DNA of 64,000 nucleotides from assembly GCA_001630475.1 (NCBI GenBank), contig KV419402.1:637691-701690 (forward strand), read 5' to 3'. Position numbers and translations under genes: made by a program. Below the pieces are notes generated by a model that was not told the origin of the DNA, ran no database searches, and saw only the letters and a program-made list of their open reading frames with translations. This document shows positions 38,117-51,886 of the stretch, in pieces. Numbering within the stretch: the first letter of the stretch is position 1; every line of letters starts with the position of its first letter. This stretch comes from Sistotremastrum niveocremeum HHB9708. Its lineage: Eukaryota; Basidiomycota; Agaricomycetes; Sistotremastrales; Sistotremastraceae.

Positions 38117-41100
38117 TCACTCGTCGAGCTGATTACGGATCAATTTTTCCTGTGCAGACTCGAGAGCGTGCTTCCAGGCGTGCAGTTCCTCTCTGCGTTT
38201 GATCACATGGGGCGCCTCGGAAAGCCAATTGGCACACCGAGCATGCGCACCGTCTTGAGTCAATTGCAAACCGTCGATCAAATGCCCTTCGATGAGCTCC
38301 GAGAATTTCCTGACGAAGTTCTTGTCGATATGCAGGGGTGCTTCATCGACGAATCGTTTGTAGGCAACTGATACTTATCAGACAAAGGGTGGACATGATT
38401 GCGCTATAATACACGGACCTTGGAAGTACGCCCTGACCTCTGCCATGATCTCTAAAGCAGGGGAGCTCTCTGGCAAAGGTGTGGTGTGGATACGTTTGCC
38501 TTGCATACGTTCTAGGTCTTCTCGACTCAAGGCAATGCCCAGGTGTCGCAAGTTCGACAATACTTCTTCGAATGCATCAGGGTAGTCGGAGACATCGCGC
38601 GGGTAATAGGAATTCCGAGAAGCAGGACGTGAAGCCATCACGGGGGACTGTGGGTCAATCACTGCAGGCGAGCGATAAACCTCACTGTATTTTTGAGTCA
38701 TTTTTGCTTTGTAGCTTGCAAGATAATGCGTGTTCAAAGTCCACGGAAGGTCTTCGACGCCCAGGAGATTATCTAGCTTGTCAAGCGTTTCGCGATGAAG
38801 ACGAATCAAGAGTTCATGCACGAGATCCCTGATCAAAGCTCAATCTCGTGTCCAGTTCGTGGAAAGTCTCAATAGGATTACCTGATTCGGCTTTCGAGAC
38901 CGTTATGGCTGTGCTGTTCGAAGGTTGCATGCACAAGACCATCAGCGCCCAGAAGAGACTCGGACATCGTCTCTTCAGCATCCGAGAAACACTGTCGAAG
39001 TGGTGATCCCCATTGATCTGTAGACGTCGCGATCATTCGACGTTTGACTTCAAACGGGTAGTTCCCGGGAAGCTCGCGAGTGCGACCCCTGTCCAAGAAT
39101 GATTAGCTTGAGATGGGAGCATTGAGAAACAGCAAATACTTCTTTGCGAGTGCCGTCACTTCGTCAAGATGATAAATACGACCAGTGCCATACATATCCT
39201 CATCCAGGGTATTCCTAAGCTTCATGTCGTCCCAGACCAGTTTCGTACCTCTATTCCATGGACGGAACCTAGGAGCTGTGCGACGTATTGACGCCTGGAA
39301 AGCTTCGTAGACTTTCTGGAGGCTTTGAACGAGATGATGTTCGTCTTCGTCCTCTGGGATGCCGCGGACTTCAGCAGCTACATTCCTGGAGAAAGCCGCG
39401 ACTAGCGATAATACGTAGTGCACTGGATCCTTGATGTTTGGAATCGGCATCGAATCCAGCTCTTCGTTAACGTCGCGAAGGCGAGCTGTCACCTGGCGAC
39501 GTATCTCAGGCAGCCTATGGCGAGATGTTCACATCAATGCTGGAACTAAGAATATGGGTAGCCTTACTTTTCATGAATGACATCTGACAAAAGCCGAGAA
39601 AGGAACTCGGTAAGGCTTTCCGAACCAAGTCGCGAGCGAATCTCAGGAACAGAATTCCAAGGCTCGTTAGCTCTGAAAAATTCCATCTCGTTGGTACGCG
39701 CTTCTTGCCATGATATTCCGCCTTTCAACTGTTCCGGAGTTGACTGCTTGACGCAGAACCACCCGTGGGTCAACTTGTTCTGTTGGCCCCGAATGAGGGA
39801 TAGCCATCGATCAGCAGTGCCATTCTCGATGAGATCCGGCTTAGTAAGCACGCCTGCAGTGCGGGTTAGGCAAGTTAATCCAGGGACACACCATTGCGAC
39901 TCACCGATGGTGCGGCTCTTTAGCATCGGATCATGGAGCACGATCCCACCCGCTCCTTGGTTCTCATAGTCGGCTGAGATAGTTTCAGAATATTATGATC
40001 GGCCCTGAAAAAAGCGAATGCCTACTTTCACAGGATATGACGAGGAGGACAAGACAGTTAGGTTTGCGAATGTAAGTCTTCGCCAGTTCGGTGACAAGAG
40101 CGACGTCCCGAGGGTCTCCGCCTTCTTTGACACTAGCAATTAAACCTGTGGTGAGTTGTTAGGGCCACTTTAGTCGGTTCCGATGAAAAGGATTCAAAAC
40201 TTACCAGGCAAATCGTAGAAGTAGAGATCAGGGATATTTGGTCCAGCCACGCGGAGACAGACACAGTTGTGGGAAAAGGACAGAGACTTTCCCGAGATGC
40301 GTAGATCTTCGTCATTCAAGAAATTATCGATGTCGAGTTCGGGCCTCAAGATGGCGCGCTGAGCACGACGCAACTGTTCTTGAACATTGACTGGATCGAA
40401 TAGGGTGCTTCCGAAGGCCACTTCTTTGACTTCGTTTAGGGGAAGGTTGTCCCTGCCAACGTGATATCGTAGATAGATCTCGCAAGACCACTGCGGGGCG
40501 TTTTGTAGCCGGCATTCGATAGGGCAACTGCGATCTTTGAGTGCGCGATAGACGTAGTAAGTAAAGATAGTCTCACCGAGTGCAAGTGCCCCTATCTCGG
40601 GGAAGCGTAATCTGTGAAAATGGCGTGAGCGCCCCAACATATCGATTTGATTTTGGTACGGACTTGGGAGATTGACTCAATCAGAGAGCTTTTGCCGACA
40701 CTTTGAGACCCGATCACAACGATCTGAGGAAGATCTATCTCGCGCTGGATCCTGGCAAGGTAATGGACATGACTACCATCATCCGAGTGAAGGTCTGCCG
40801 AACGTACCCCGTACTGTGAAGGCCCGCCAGAAGACTGACAAGACTGCTTCTGGTGCTCACATACTTCTCTGTCCCTTTGATAGGAGCTATCAATGGAATG
40901 TAAGATCTCTCCATCGGAGGATCAATGGCTTGACTGACCACTATCAGATGAATCAACTCCACGTTGACCTTGATTCGGATCCACGGGCGGCGGCGCCCAC
41001 TTCTTTTCAGAAGGAGGAGATAACGACTCCGGCATTCCAGAGGAATTGCTGAGTGCTATTACATCATCATGGTCCTGCGAGTGAACGTACGATGAGAAAA

Positions 41101-41415
41101 GAACGGGGGCGATGAAGTTGGTAAAAATTTAAAACGCACCAACGTCAACGATTCGGGAGGTTCAAAGAAGCCCGAGTTCGATCTTGCTCGTGTAGCTATC
41201 TCTTGAGGTGGAGGCGTCGACGGCCTGGAGCCGTAGGTTGAGCGCACGGGAGACTGCGATCGCAGGGATTGTTGAGAGGGCGCCCGCGAAAGAGCGTATC
41301 GCGATTCCGGCCGATCCTGCTCCTCTGGCTCGGGGGGACGAGGAATCGCTTGGGCTCCAGTCCACGTCATAGGGCTTTGGTTCCATCCGAGTCCAGAGTT
41401 GCGCTTGCGGGGCAT
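38117..41415 (-). CDS. Dynamin-like GTPase, paralog 2
   Basis: Second tandem dynamin-superfamily GTPase, with the same order of parts as its neighbour. It has a disordered Ser/Pro/Arg-rich N-terminus (MPRKRNSGLGWNQSPMTW), G1 VVIGSQSVGKSS, G2 ITLPRDRGTCTRCPIECR (assembled across two short exons), G3 FYDLPG and G4 GVLTKPDLI. The stalk has RFRPWNRG and ELPGNYPFEV. The GED-like end has HIDKNFVRKFSE and finishes at RNQLDE. The two copies share many blocks, for example FGSTLFDP, QLRRAQRAILRP and FSHNCVCLRV, so they arose by local duplication. Their N-termini are unrelated. Every GTP-binding motif is intact in both, suggesting both are active. A TATA box lies about 80 bp upstream. Confidence 0.85.
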
Positions 41416-41492
41416 TGTTCAAGGCTCTGGTTGATTGTGAAGAGAATATTTAGCAGACGAGTCTGGCGTCCATTTTGCTCTGCGGAGCCGTT

Positions 41493-41500
41493 CTTTTATA
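41493..41500 (-). promoter_or_regulatory. TATA box of dynamin paralog 2
   Basis: TATAAAAG on the minus strand, 78 bp upstream of the ATG at 41415. Confidence 0.45.
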
Positions 41501-42303
41501 CTCGCAGACATGCCTGATCCTGCAAGCAAAAGCCCATCGTACTATTTCCGCGACGATCGCGCTCTCTGTCCCCAAATTATCAGACCCTGCAGTCGAAAGA
41601 TAAGACTCGAGCGTCGTACCGACATAGTCTCCCCATGTATTTTGATAGTTTCTAGGGCCTAAGTTTGCCTTTTCTGGCACGATGAACGACGCGAACGAGT
41701 TCATGAAACATAATGGGGGGTGGCGACGTGACGTATGAATGACAGCGAGGCATCGCATGGTTTGAAGGACCTCGGGACTGGTGTATAGAGCCTTGATGAC
41801 CGAACAATACACTCGTGAAGGTCATCCCAGAGACCTCTTTTGAACGAGCTGCATTCTCCGGGAAGCACGATTGCTTCTTCGCAGCACGACGGTAGTTCAA
41901 GTTGGACTATCTAGATGCTGAAACTACGAAATATAAGTAGGAATGACTACCTCGTCGGACTAGGGCATGATGGCTTACGATGAAACGTACACCACGAGGC
42001 AAGAGCGGTCCAAGCTGAAGAAAAGCTAAGAAATAAGCGCTGGTAAGCAGCCGTCGATATCGGAATTATCGGCCCGACGACTCGCGCATGCTCGATCGCG
42101 AGGTCTTGACTGTCTTGTCGAGGTCTCCTCAAAATTTGACTTATGGCACATTGTCTCAATATGCAATGCGTATCTGATTCGAGTACATCGAACCCGAAGA
42201 TAACTCCCATCAAAGAAAACTTGTAATGTAATGCAGGACACAACAGAACAGAACGAAATCAATCCATCAAGCAATCGATCTAAAACCCCGGCTGAGTCAA
42301 ATA
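41501..42303. other. Intergenic region with unassigned minus frames
   Basis: Minus frames at 41450-41812 (120 codons) and 41947-42307 could belong to a small gene, but no domain, signal or splice model is convincing. Confidence 0.35.
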
Positions 42304-44482
42304 TCATCGCTGCCCCCTCTTCTCAGCAACAACAGCCTCAACCCAAGTCATAACCGCCGTCTCCAACATCTCATCCCACCCTTCATCCCCTCTTGCAACA
42401 AGCTTCGCATCAAAAACCGGCAATTCAATCTGAGGCGGATGAGGAGGTAAAGCAACAGGTTTCGAAAGAGGTGATGGCGAAGGCGAGGGAGATCGGACGA
42501 GTTTGTGGGATATTGAGGGGGGTGGTGCGAGTGGTTGGAGAGCTTGGGCGGGCGTTATGATTTGTATCAGATACCGTAATTTCAGTGCTCTGGAATTTTA
42601 ATTAGTCAGTGTTGGAAAAATGAATGAGAGGAACTGACGCGATCCAAAGACGGAGGTTATCAATCCTCCTGAACGTCCAGCCGATTTTCTTCCCTTTCTC
42701 ATCGACATCTTCCTTCGTGGGTCCACTCTCCAACGCAAGAATATCATGAACGGAATCGAGGTTGATGAACCCCCATTGTTTTCTCGATTTCCGGACCCCA
42801 GCGTTATAGGCGAAACACAATAATTGGCCTGAAGCTAAAGATTGAAGCAAATCGAGTCGAGAGGAATTTGACGGAGGAGGTAGAGCATGGATTATTGATG
42901 CAGGAAGGAGGTGGACAAGCAGTGCTCGGGCGCGTTCGAGAGGCTCGTCAGAGAATGAAGATCGTTTAGCCCAGATTGGAAGATCGACGTCTTCAATTTC
43001 TTCTTCCTCTTCTAGGACTTCTTGCAAAGACGAAGGTTCTTCCGTGAATTCAAGTCTGGCAGAGGCACTTCGACCTCTGGGAGGCGTCGATGTTCCTTCC
43101 CCATCTCCGCCACTTCCCCTCCGAACTTTCTCCTTGACAAGTTCGCGTTTGACCGCTTCCCATCCTCTCGATCCATCCTCCCTCGGACCAGAGAAGAGAA
43201 CTTCATCGACAGTGTCCAGATATTTCCCCACAGCTTCCTTTTCAACCTCCAATTCCTCAAGCGTCATATCATTCCGATAAAGCCACCCACTTCCAAGTAC
43301 CAATCGCTCATCCCAATCATCTTTCTTCTCCTCTTCCTCCTCCTGCGCAAATTCATCCTGTTCTTCAGTCCACACAGGAACAGGCGCATGTCGGCCAGAG
43401 ACCTTCACGACCGAAAACGCGAAAGAAACATTCGACTCGATATCCTCATCGCTCATACTCATCGGCGACGAAACGCGCTCAGCAGAGTTCTGTGAACGCG
43501 TCGATTCGGATCCATGATCACTCTGTGCATCATACGCGTCGTCGCTCAAAGGCAATCGCGCAGATTCTTCTAATGATCGTAGGACGGCGAGAAGATCGAG
43601 TGCTGATCTACGGATTCGAGCGAGAGGTGTTGATGAGGAGGATGGATTGTGGTCTGGATTGGAGACGGATCGTGTGGGGATTTTAGGTTTGAGAGTGTGG
43701 GGTTGAAATTCCCTTTGAGGGGCCCGATGGACAGGACCGGATTCATCGTCCGGTAAGGAAATGAGATAATTTCGTACGGAGCGGATGGCACGTGTAGTGA
43801 CTTTTAATGCGGTGAGGATGTCGAAGTAGTCTTTTGTAGGAGATCTATGATTCCGTACGGGTGACAGGAAATCACTGGGAGCCGAAGAAGAGGAAGGGAC
43901 TGAGGGCGGTGAAGGCGGTAGTCGCCATGTACGAGCGACGACATCAAGGTCATCGATCATGGCGGGTCTGAGTTGGTCTGGGTCGACTTCATAAGTCTTG
44001 ACGAAAGGCGGAAATGAAGGCGCGTGGATTGAAGGCGGAGCTGGCGTTTCGGGGAAGATGAAGTCGGGCTCTTCGAGTATTGAGTGATCGTCGGTGGTCT
44101 GTTTGTGGGAGTCAAAGCTTCCTAGTGCAGGTCGGGCATTGCTGCTAGGCTTCAAAGGTCTTTGAGAGAGTCAGATGCGCTCAAAATAAGAAAAGTAAGG
44201 CTCGACTGACTGATGCTTAGCAGCCAAGCCAGTCTTGGTAAAGTAATGTTGTAAATGCTCGATGCTCCCCAACGCCATTACACTCTCCCGTTTGGCAGCA
44301 CTCCTACTGAACGGTTTTGAAGGTTTATTAGTCGAATTGACGAAAGGATAAAATGCGGTCTGGCGTCGCGATTTCTTAGCAGGTGTCGTCGCAGGACTTG
44401 ACCCGGAGCCAGAGCTGCCTTCAGCGATAGACTGAGGGACTTGAAGATTTGTCGTGTCCGATTGTGGTTGTGAAGAAGCCAT
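42304..44482 (-). CDS. Conserved fungal protein with CH-like C-terminal region
   Basis: Predicted 692 aa from three exons (44482-44211, 44159-42639, 42589-42304); the sum is 2079 nt. The N-terminus has a conserved block FSRSAAKRESVMALGSIEHL followed by QHYFTKTG. The middle is long and disordered: Pro/Ser-rich segments, an acidic run of Glu, and repeated SSS. Near residues 510-600 the segment LASGQLLCFAYNAG with WGFINLDSVHDI and GWTFRRIDNLRLWIAALKLRY resembles a calponin-homology-type fold. The end is Pro/Ser-rich, then WDEMLETAVMTWVEAVV. This looks like a scaffold or cytoskeleton-associated protein, inferred only from layout. No named ortholog is recognised. Confidence 0.75.
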
Positions 44483-44768
44483 TAGAAATAGAGCGCTAGC
44501 AAGAAGATAGAAAACGTTAAAATCGTAAAGGGTCGGTCTGACGTGGTAGATAGCAAACGCGGTAACCGTTGCCTGAAACGCGGCCGTCGGACGGATTTTC
44601 GGGACGCGATCGACATCAGCAACGCAAGCGCCGGTCCCGGGCTCGCCTGCATTTCAGTCTAGAAATCCAGATGTTGTGCTATTAGTACTAGTGCTATTTT
44701 TGTAGTAGGGGTAGTATATCTATGCGATGCAGATCATGTCGTAAATGATTATTTGGAAATCTTCCGAT

Positions 44769-46040
44769 TTACTGAGCGGGTACTTCTCGTTTCGAACTCG
44801 AATTCCAAGCGGCTGCAATTCCTGCATCCTCGGCTTCTTTCTGAGCGCGAAGACCTTCTTTTTCGGTGTCGTCTAGAATCTGTTGTTCGACTGCTTGACG
44901 GTCTTTGGCGGAAACAGCGGCGACACGCGCTTTGTAGGCTCTGAATTTGTCGTCTGTTCCGAGGAGATAATCAAGCCACCGGAAACAAGATGCATAGTTC
45001 TATTCCAATGTCAATAGAGGAACGGAAACGGGAAGAGGGGACATACGTTGATGAAGGACATATGATGGAAATCGTGATAGTCTGCACCGCCCCAGAAGGG
45101 AAGGATGTGGCGCAATGACCACGGGAAGTCTTTTCGAGTCAGAGGAGAATTTAAGAGATCAAAGTAACAACATACCGTAGCCCGAGTGGGCATCGATGGT
45201 CTGGAAAAGCTTGACACTGATCCACAAGTACACAGTAGCAATGTGCATCTCCCCAGTCAAGAAGCAATACAACATCGGTCCACCAATAACTCCCACACCA
45301 AGAATAAGAACTTCAAGAGGATGAGCGTACTCTGCTGCTAGTCCAAAAGGTGCAGAGTATTTATGATGAATCTTGTGAATGCGTTTGTAGAGGGGACCGT
45401 AGTGCAGGGATTTATGGGCGAAGTAGTGCCAGAAGTCTTCGAGGACGAAGAAGATTGCGACTTGGACGGCCATGGTTTTCCAATTCGGGAAGGGGACTTG
45501 CCAGGTCTGCATGCCGAGGGCTTCTGCCATTGGGTGGAATAGCCAGATCTATGAGACACATTAGACGACATGCTTGGACGAGAGCATGATACACACCTGT
45601 GGGATTTCGACGGTGAAGTGTGTAAGGAGAACGAGCTTTGTGCATTCCCATTGATCTTTCGGCGAAGGTACTTTTCCCTGAGTAAACGTCAATGTGTAAT
45701 CAAAACTCCTGGCGCAATAGACTGACGGGCTGGAGTTTCCATCTGTTGAAGTACGGAATAGCATCGACGATGATCCAAGGAATACATCGGCCAAAATACA
45801 CAATCTATATGTGAATGTCATTGACTCCTTGAGGTGGACTCAAATACATGCACATACCTCATGAAGCACGAAACTCATAAGACCAGTAGCAAGAATAGGA
45901 TTGTCGATCCAAAGGTACCAATTGACCCATTGCATCTCAAACCAGTTCAACTGAGTGAAATCCGTATTGGCATATAGATGAGCGGTGGGCTCTGGATGTA
46001 ACAATTCCTGGAGAAGTGACTCGAACATGATGAGAGTCAT
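44769..46040 (-). CDS. ERG25: C-4 methylsterol oxidase
   Basis: Endoplasmic-reticulum di-iron oxidase that removes C-4 methyl groups from 4,4-dimethylzymosterol in ergosterol synthesis. Predicted 342 aa from six exons, all in phase. The three histidine clusters of the fatty-acid hydroxylase family are complete: HYFAH (155-159), HKIHH (172-176) and HDFHH (257-261). Hydrophobic helices include [15 protein letters not shown] and [20 protein letters not shown] charged C-terminal tail of about 60 residues is rich in Glu, Ala and Lys. An alternative start is four codons downstream (Met5). It is divergent from the RhoGEF gene with only 222 bp between start codons, so the two promoters overlap. Confidence 0.94.
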
Positions 46041-46262
46041 GAAGAAAGAAAAGAATATCGTGCCACCGCTCTGACCAGCACTGGCGAAGAATCGAACGAC
46101 TTGCCCGTGCCGGCTTTTCGGCCCTCAATTTCTCACGCTTATTTTCCCGATTTGTCGAGCTCATGAAAACACGTGACCGCGAGCTTTGTTCCTTTTTGCC
46201 TTTGTCCTGCTCTTTGTCTCTGTCGTTGACCTCCGTACCCCCTACACTTTGCCGTTAAAATC
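46041..46262. promoter_or_regulatory. Shared divergent promoter, ERG25 / RhoGEF
   Basis: A 222-bp spacer between divergent start codons, with pyrimidine-rich tracts toward the RhoGEF side (46185-46240). No TATA box is obvious in either direction. Confidence 0.4.
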
Positions 46263-49236
46263 ATGCACGCCTCGAATCGCTATCGCTCTCGCAGTCCTAG
46301 GCCTCCACCTCTGCCTCAGAGTCCTCGACCGACTATCTCAGTCACAAAGCCCAAGTCGAAGAATATTTCGAGTAGTAACTTGAATGGACCAACGACTCCC
46401 AGGACATCTAGGCCATCACGTCCAAGCTCCCCGGAATTTCCTGCACGATCTCCTGCTCTGCGTAGACCACCGCCTGTGCCACGTAGTCCCCGTCCAGTTT
46501 TATCGCCGGCATTGAAGAAAAGCTCAAGAAATGACCATTCAGTAAGATCTCCCGTCAATCCTACCGGTATAGTCATTTAATCAATGGCCATGCAGCAGTG
46601 GACGTCGAGTCCAGTTACGAAGGAAGAACATATTCCAGAGGATCAAATCGCGATAGCCCTCTCACCCTCCGACGACTCTCTCTACACCGGGAATAAACGA
46701 GAAAGCGAAATCAAACGAACACGACTCCAAGATCTCGTACAAGGTCTCGGTTTAGGCGTCCAACTCCCCAATCACGATATCCCCCAGACTCCCTCATTCG
46801 ACTATTCTCCACCTCTCAAACAATCTAATTCTAATATGCGCCGAATATCAACGTCTCCGAACATGACACCCTATATCGTCCCTTCATCCCCTTATACATC
46901 GCCTTATGCCGATATCGGATCTCAGATAGATCGAATGAGCGACGAACTTGTTCGAAGTAGACATTCTATTGGCGATTCGTATGTTGCGATGGCGAAACAG
47001 ACTATCCGAAACACCAAAACCCCGCCGGATCCTGACCATAATAGCGATCTCAGTCCTCCTGAAGACTACGGTATACCTCCGACCGATAGCGATCTCTCTT
47101 CTCTTGGCGAAGCGAAGTTCAATACGCAGAATGATCCGGAAGAATTCACTGTCGGCGCTGCTAAACTTATTCGAGAAGTCTCTCTCAAATCGACGAATTC
47201 GAGCGTGGCACCATCTTCGTATTCTTCTGATCCCGCGAGCAAAGATTCGTCCTCTGGGTTCTCACAGTATCATCATCGATCGATTCAGGATAATGCGCAG
47301 GATTCGGCTCGAAATCATCTCTTATCTGCCCTCCATGCCTCAGAGACTTATTTCACCAATACGCTCCGAAAAGCGCTATCTCTCTTCGTGCTACCTCTCC
47401 GGCTCCGTTCTCTATCCCACTCCCCGAATCTTCTAGTCCCATCTTCCTCACCAGGCTGGATCGATGGTCTTCCTGCTCCGATCGGACGGTTATTCGACTG
47501 GTTAGAAGATATCGTCGTCATTCACGAAAGACTTCTGCGGGATATGGAAGGCATTGATGTCGATGAAGCTCTAATGGATTTCTCAGGTCGACTGGAAGTA
47601 TATCAAGGCTATCTGATTCGATCGGAGAGCGTCATCGAGCTTGTTGAGGAGCTGATCGATGAACCTGATAATGATTTTGGAGAATTTGTGAGGATGCAGG
47701 GGAAGGACCCGGCTTGTGGGGGGAGGACGCTGCCTTATTTTTTGAGGATGCCGATAACGAGGTTGGCGGAGTATCCTGAAGTGTTCAAGGTGAGTCATTC
47801 TTGGGCTCCTCGCGATCGTAGCTGACATGAAGGCGTAGAGTTTGTTGGATGTGACGCGGCACACACATCCATCATACATCTCGATCTTATCACTCTACTT
47901 CAGTTGCACGAATACGATCGACGTCATGAACGAAGTCAAGAGACGAGAAGAAGAACACGAATTCCTCAAAAATATCGAGAAGCGCGTCATCGGACTCGAA
48001 GAAACAGGATGGAAGCTCGCTCGAAGGGAACGAAGACTTATCGCTCAAGGCCTCCTCAAACTCGTCGATGATCCAGATATTGAATCCTCCAATACGCTCA
48101 AACGACCGATGACGCCTGGCGCTTCTTATGGGAATTCGAATTCGAAGGGCGGTCACGGTTCGAAAGAATGGGATGCGGCTTCGACGAGTTCCTCGGATTG
48201 GATATCTTCCGAGTCGAGCGCTTTTGCTTCCGCGACGCATTTCACACATCATCCTTCGCCTCGTCGACGAGCTCACTCTCTCACGCATCTTCGGGAGAAA
48301 CATAATCATGGGAAGGAGAAAGATGAAACGAGCGTTTATGCGTTCGTTTTTACGGATGTCGTGCTTTTGACGCTTCCGAGTGGTGGATCGACGCCGGAGG
48401 AGTTGGAGCTTTTGAGAGGGATTGGGGTGTCGAAGGTTCTGACTGTGGTTGATCTTTCGGGGCAAACGAGTATGTTCACTATCCTTATTTTTATTCATAA
48501 CTGACTATCTGTAGACCATGACCATCTAATTCGTCTCGATATTATTCCCCTCCTATCCTCCCCCTCGTCTCCCTCGTCGTCACCGTCAGGAGGGCCACCC
48601 CACCAAGTCCACCGAATTTACCTCTCCCTAACCGAACGAATGACACCTCGAATGTCACTAGCACCTTCATCTCTGATCCACGAAGCTCGTCGAAAATGGT
48701 TCGCAGCATTCAAGCAGTGTAACATGCACGCTCTTCGTACGCTCGTATATCCCGAGGGAGCAGAAGATGAAAGAGAAGATTTCGAGGAGGCTTTGAAAGG
48801 CGTTCGGAACGCGGGTTTGCCTATGCCAAAGAGCCCATCTCAGCAGATGATTTCACAGATGCAACAGAATCAGATGCAGGGACACCAAAACCACGGACAG
48901 GGACAGAAGTACGGGATGCAAGGGCCGGGCCAGGGGATGGGGATGAGCGTGGGGATGGTAAATGGGGAGAGAGAAGAAAGAGGGTGGTGGTCTTTGAGGT
49001 TTCAGATGATGATGAGGGAGATGAGGAGAGCGCAAGTTGTTGGTGCTAGTGGGGTCTCAGGGGGTCGCTTGGGCATTGCGACCAATGTCGGCACCGAGGG
49101 TCGAGCAGAGAGGGGTCATTCGAAAGAAAGGCGAACGAAGAGTCAATTGCCTGTTCCTGGGTATGGTAGCCATGGCTCGCGAAGAGGCGCAAGTGTGTCG
49201 CCATCAGCTGCGAGCTCGGGTAGGAGGAAGGGATGA
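46263..49236 (+). CDS. RhoGEF (Dbl-homology/PH) protein
   Basis: Guanine-nucleotide exchange factor for Rho/Cdc42-type GTPases, acting on polarity and the cell wall. Predicted 941 aa from four exons (46263-46541, 46596-47789, 47839-48469, 48515-49236); the sum is 2826 nt. Exon 1 encodes a Pro/Arg/Ser-rich SH3-ligand-like region (RSPRPPPLPQSPRP). The DH domain spans about residues 310-500: SARNHLLSALHASETYF at its start and PITRLAEYPEVFKSLLDVTRHTHP at its conserved last helix. A PH-like region follows (RRLIAQGLLKLV, then VYAFVFTDVVLLT), interrupted by a long Ser-rich loop. The C-terminus has a Gln/Met/Gly-rich low-complexity tract and basic Ser-rich end. The joint between exons 1 and 2 uses a 54-bp intron and keeps frame. 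Confidence 0.85.
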
Positions 49237-49519
49237 AGTAATCATAATAAAATTTTGTAGATAAGATTAGATTGTTAGTCCGGTAAGGGATAGAAGTAAC
49301 TTTATGGAGGTAAGCTTATGGAAGCTATAGCTTTACTAGGCTTTAGCTAGGGAGCACGCGGGCGTGAGATGGATGTCGCGTCAGATGGCGTGATGGCGTG
49401 CTTTGCGCGAAAGAGCAACATGGTCGCCTTCAAAAGGATCGACATTTTCCACTCGTGCTTTATCCCCTCTTCTTCATCTTCTTCGCCATCCCTAACACCG
49501 TCACCGTAAATCATAAGCA

Positions 49520-51403
<1,884 letters not shown>

Positions 51404-51633
51404 GCGGTTCGTTGTAATTGTAAAGAGTAATAGTAACATAATGTATTGGGGTGCAATAAGGACAAGAATCTCGTCGTTGTAAGAATTAAGATTGAATGTA
51501 AGAAATGACAAGGGCTTGTCGTTTGTCTTGGCTGTCAACGAGGGTGTGATCTGATCGGACGGAAGTAAATCACATTAGACCCGCTTTGTCGATATTCCCG
51601 TAATATCGCCCTTACAATATCGCCCCTTGCTTT
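51404..51633. other. Intergenic spacer
   Basis: 3' region of the sulfhydrylase gene. No feature is recognised. Confidence 0.4.
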
Positions 51634-51858
51634 CTACAAGAACACTCTTGACACGGTCTCGAATACGACCCAGACCGTAACAAATACAAGAAACCCAGTA
51701 ACGAGCCCAGTAACATTTTTCAAAGAGGCACGCTGGAAATTTCCAGATGAGGACAAATTCTTAGCAGGCGCCGCCAAGAACTCCACGCCGAACACGATTC
51801 GATGGCCCTTGCTCGTCTGAACGCGGCCATGTCCAATACCCGTCTCTCCTTCAACCAT
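51634..51858 (-). CDS. Possible small tail-anchored protein
   Basis: A 74-codon frame starting at the ATG at 51858, divergent from and 28 bp from the CAX paralog 2 start. It begins MVEGETGIGHGRV and ends in one strongly hydrophobic segment (VTGLVTGFLVFVTVWVVF) with a short polar tail, the layout of a tail-anchored or small membrane protein. The frame overlaps the presumed CAX leader and has no recognised family, so it may be chance. Confidence 0.3.
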   Translation of the reverse strand: MVEGETGIGHGRVQTSKGHRIVFGVEFLAAPAKNLSSSGNFQRASLKNVTGLVTGFLVFVTVWVVFETVSRVFL

Positions 51859-51886
51859 CACCGTCTCCCGCTCTCCTTATACCCCG

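Noticed and set aside
43022-43495. 157-codon plus frame inside the CH-like gene
   Set aside because: It is the antisense shadow of the 507-codon exon of a better-supported gene.
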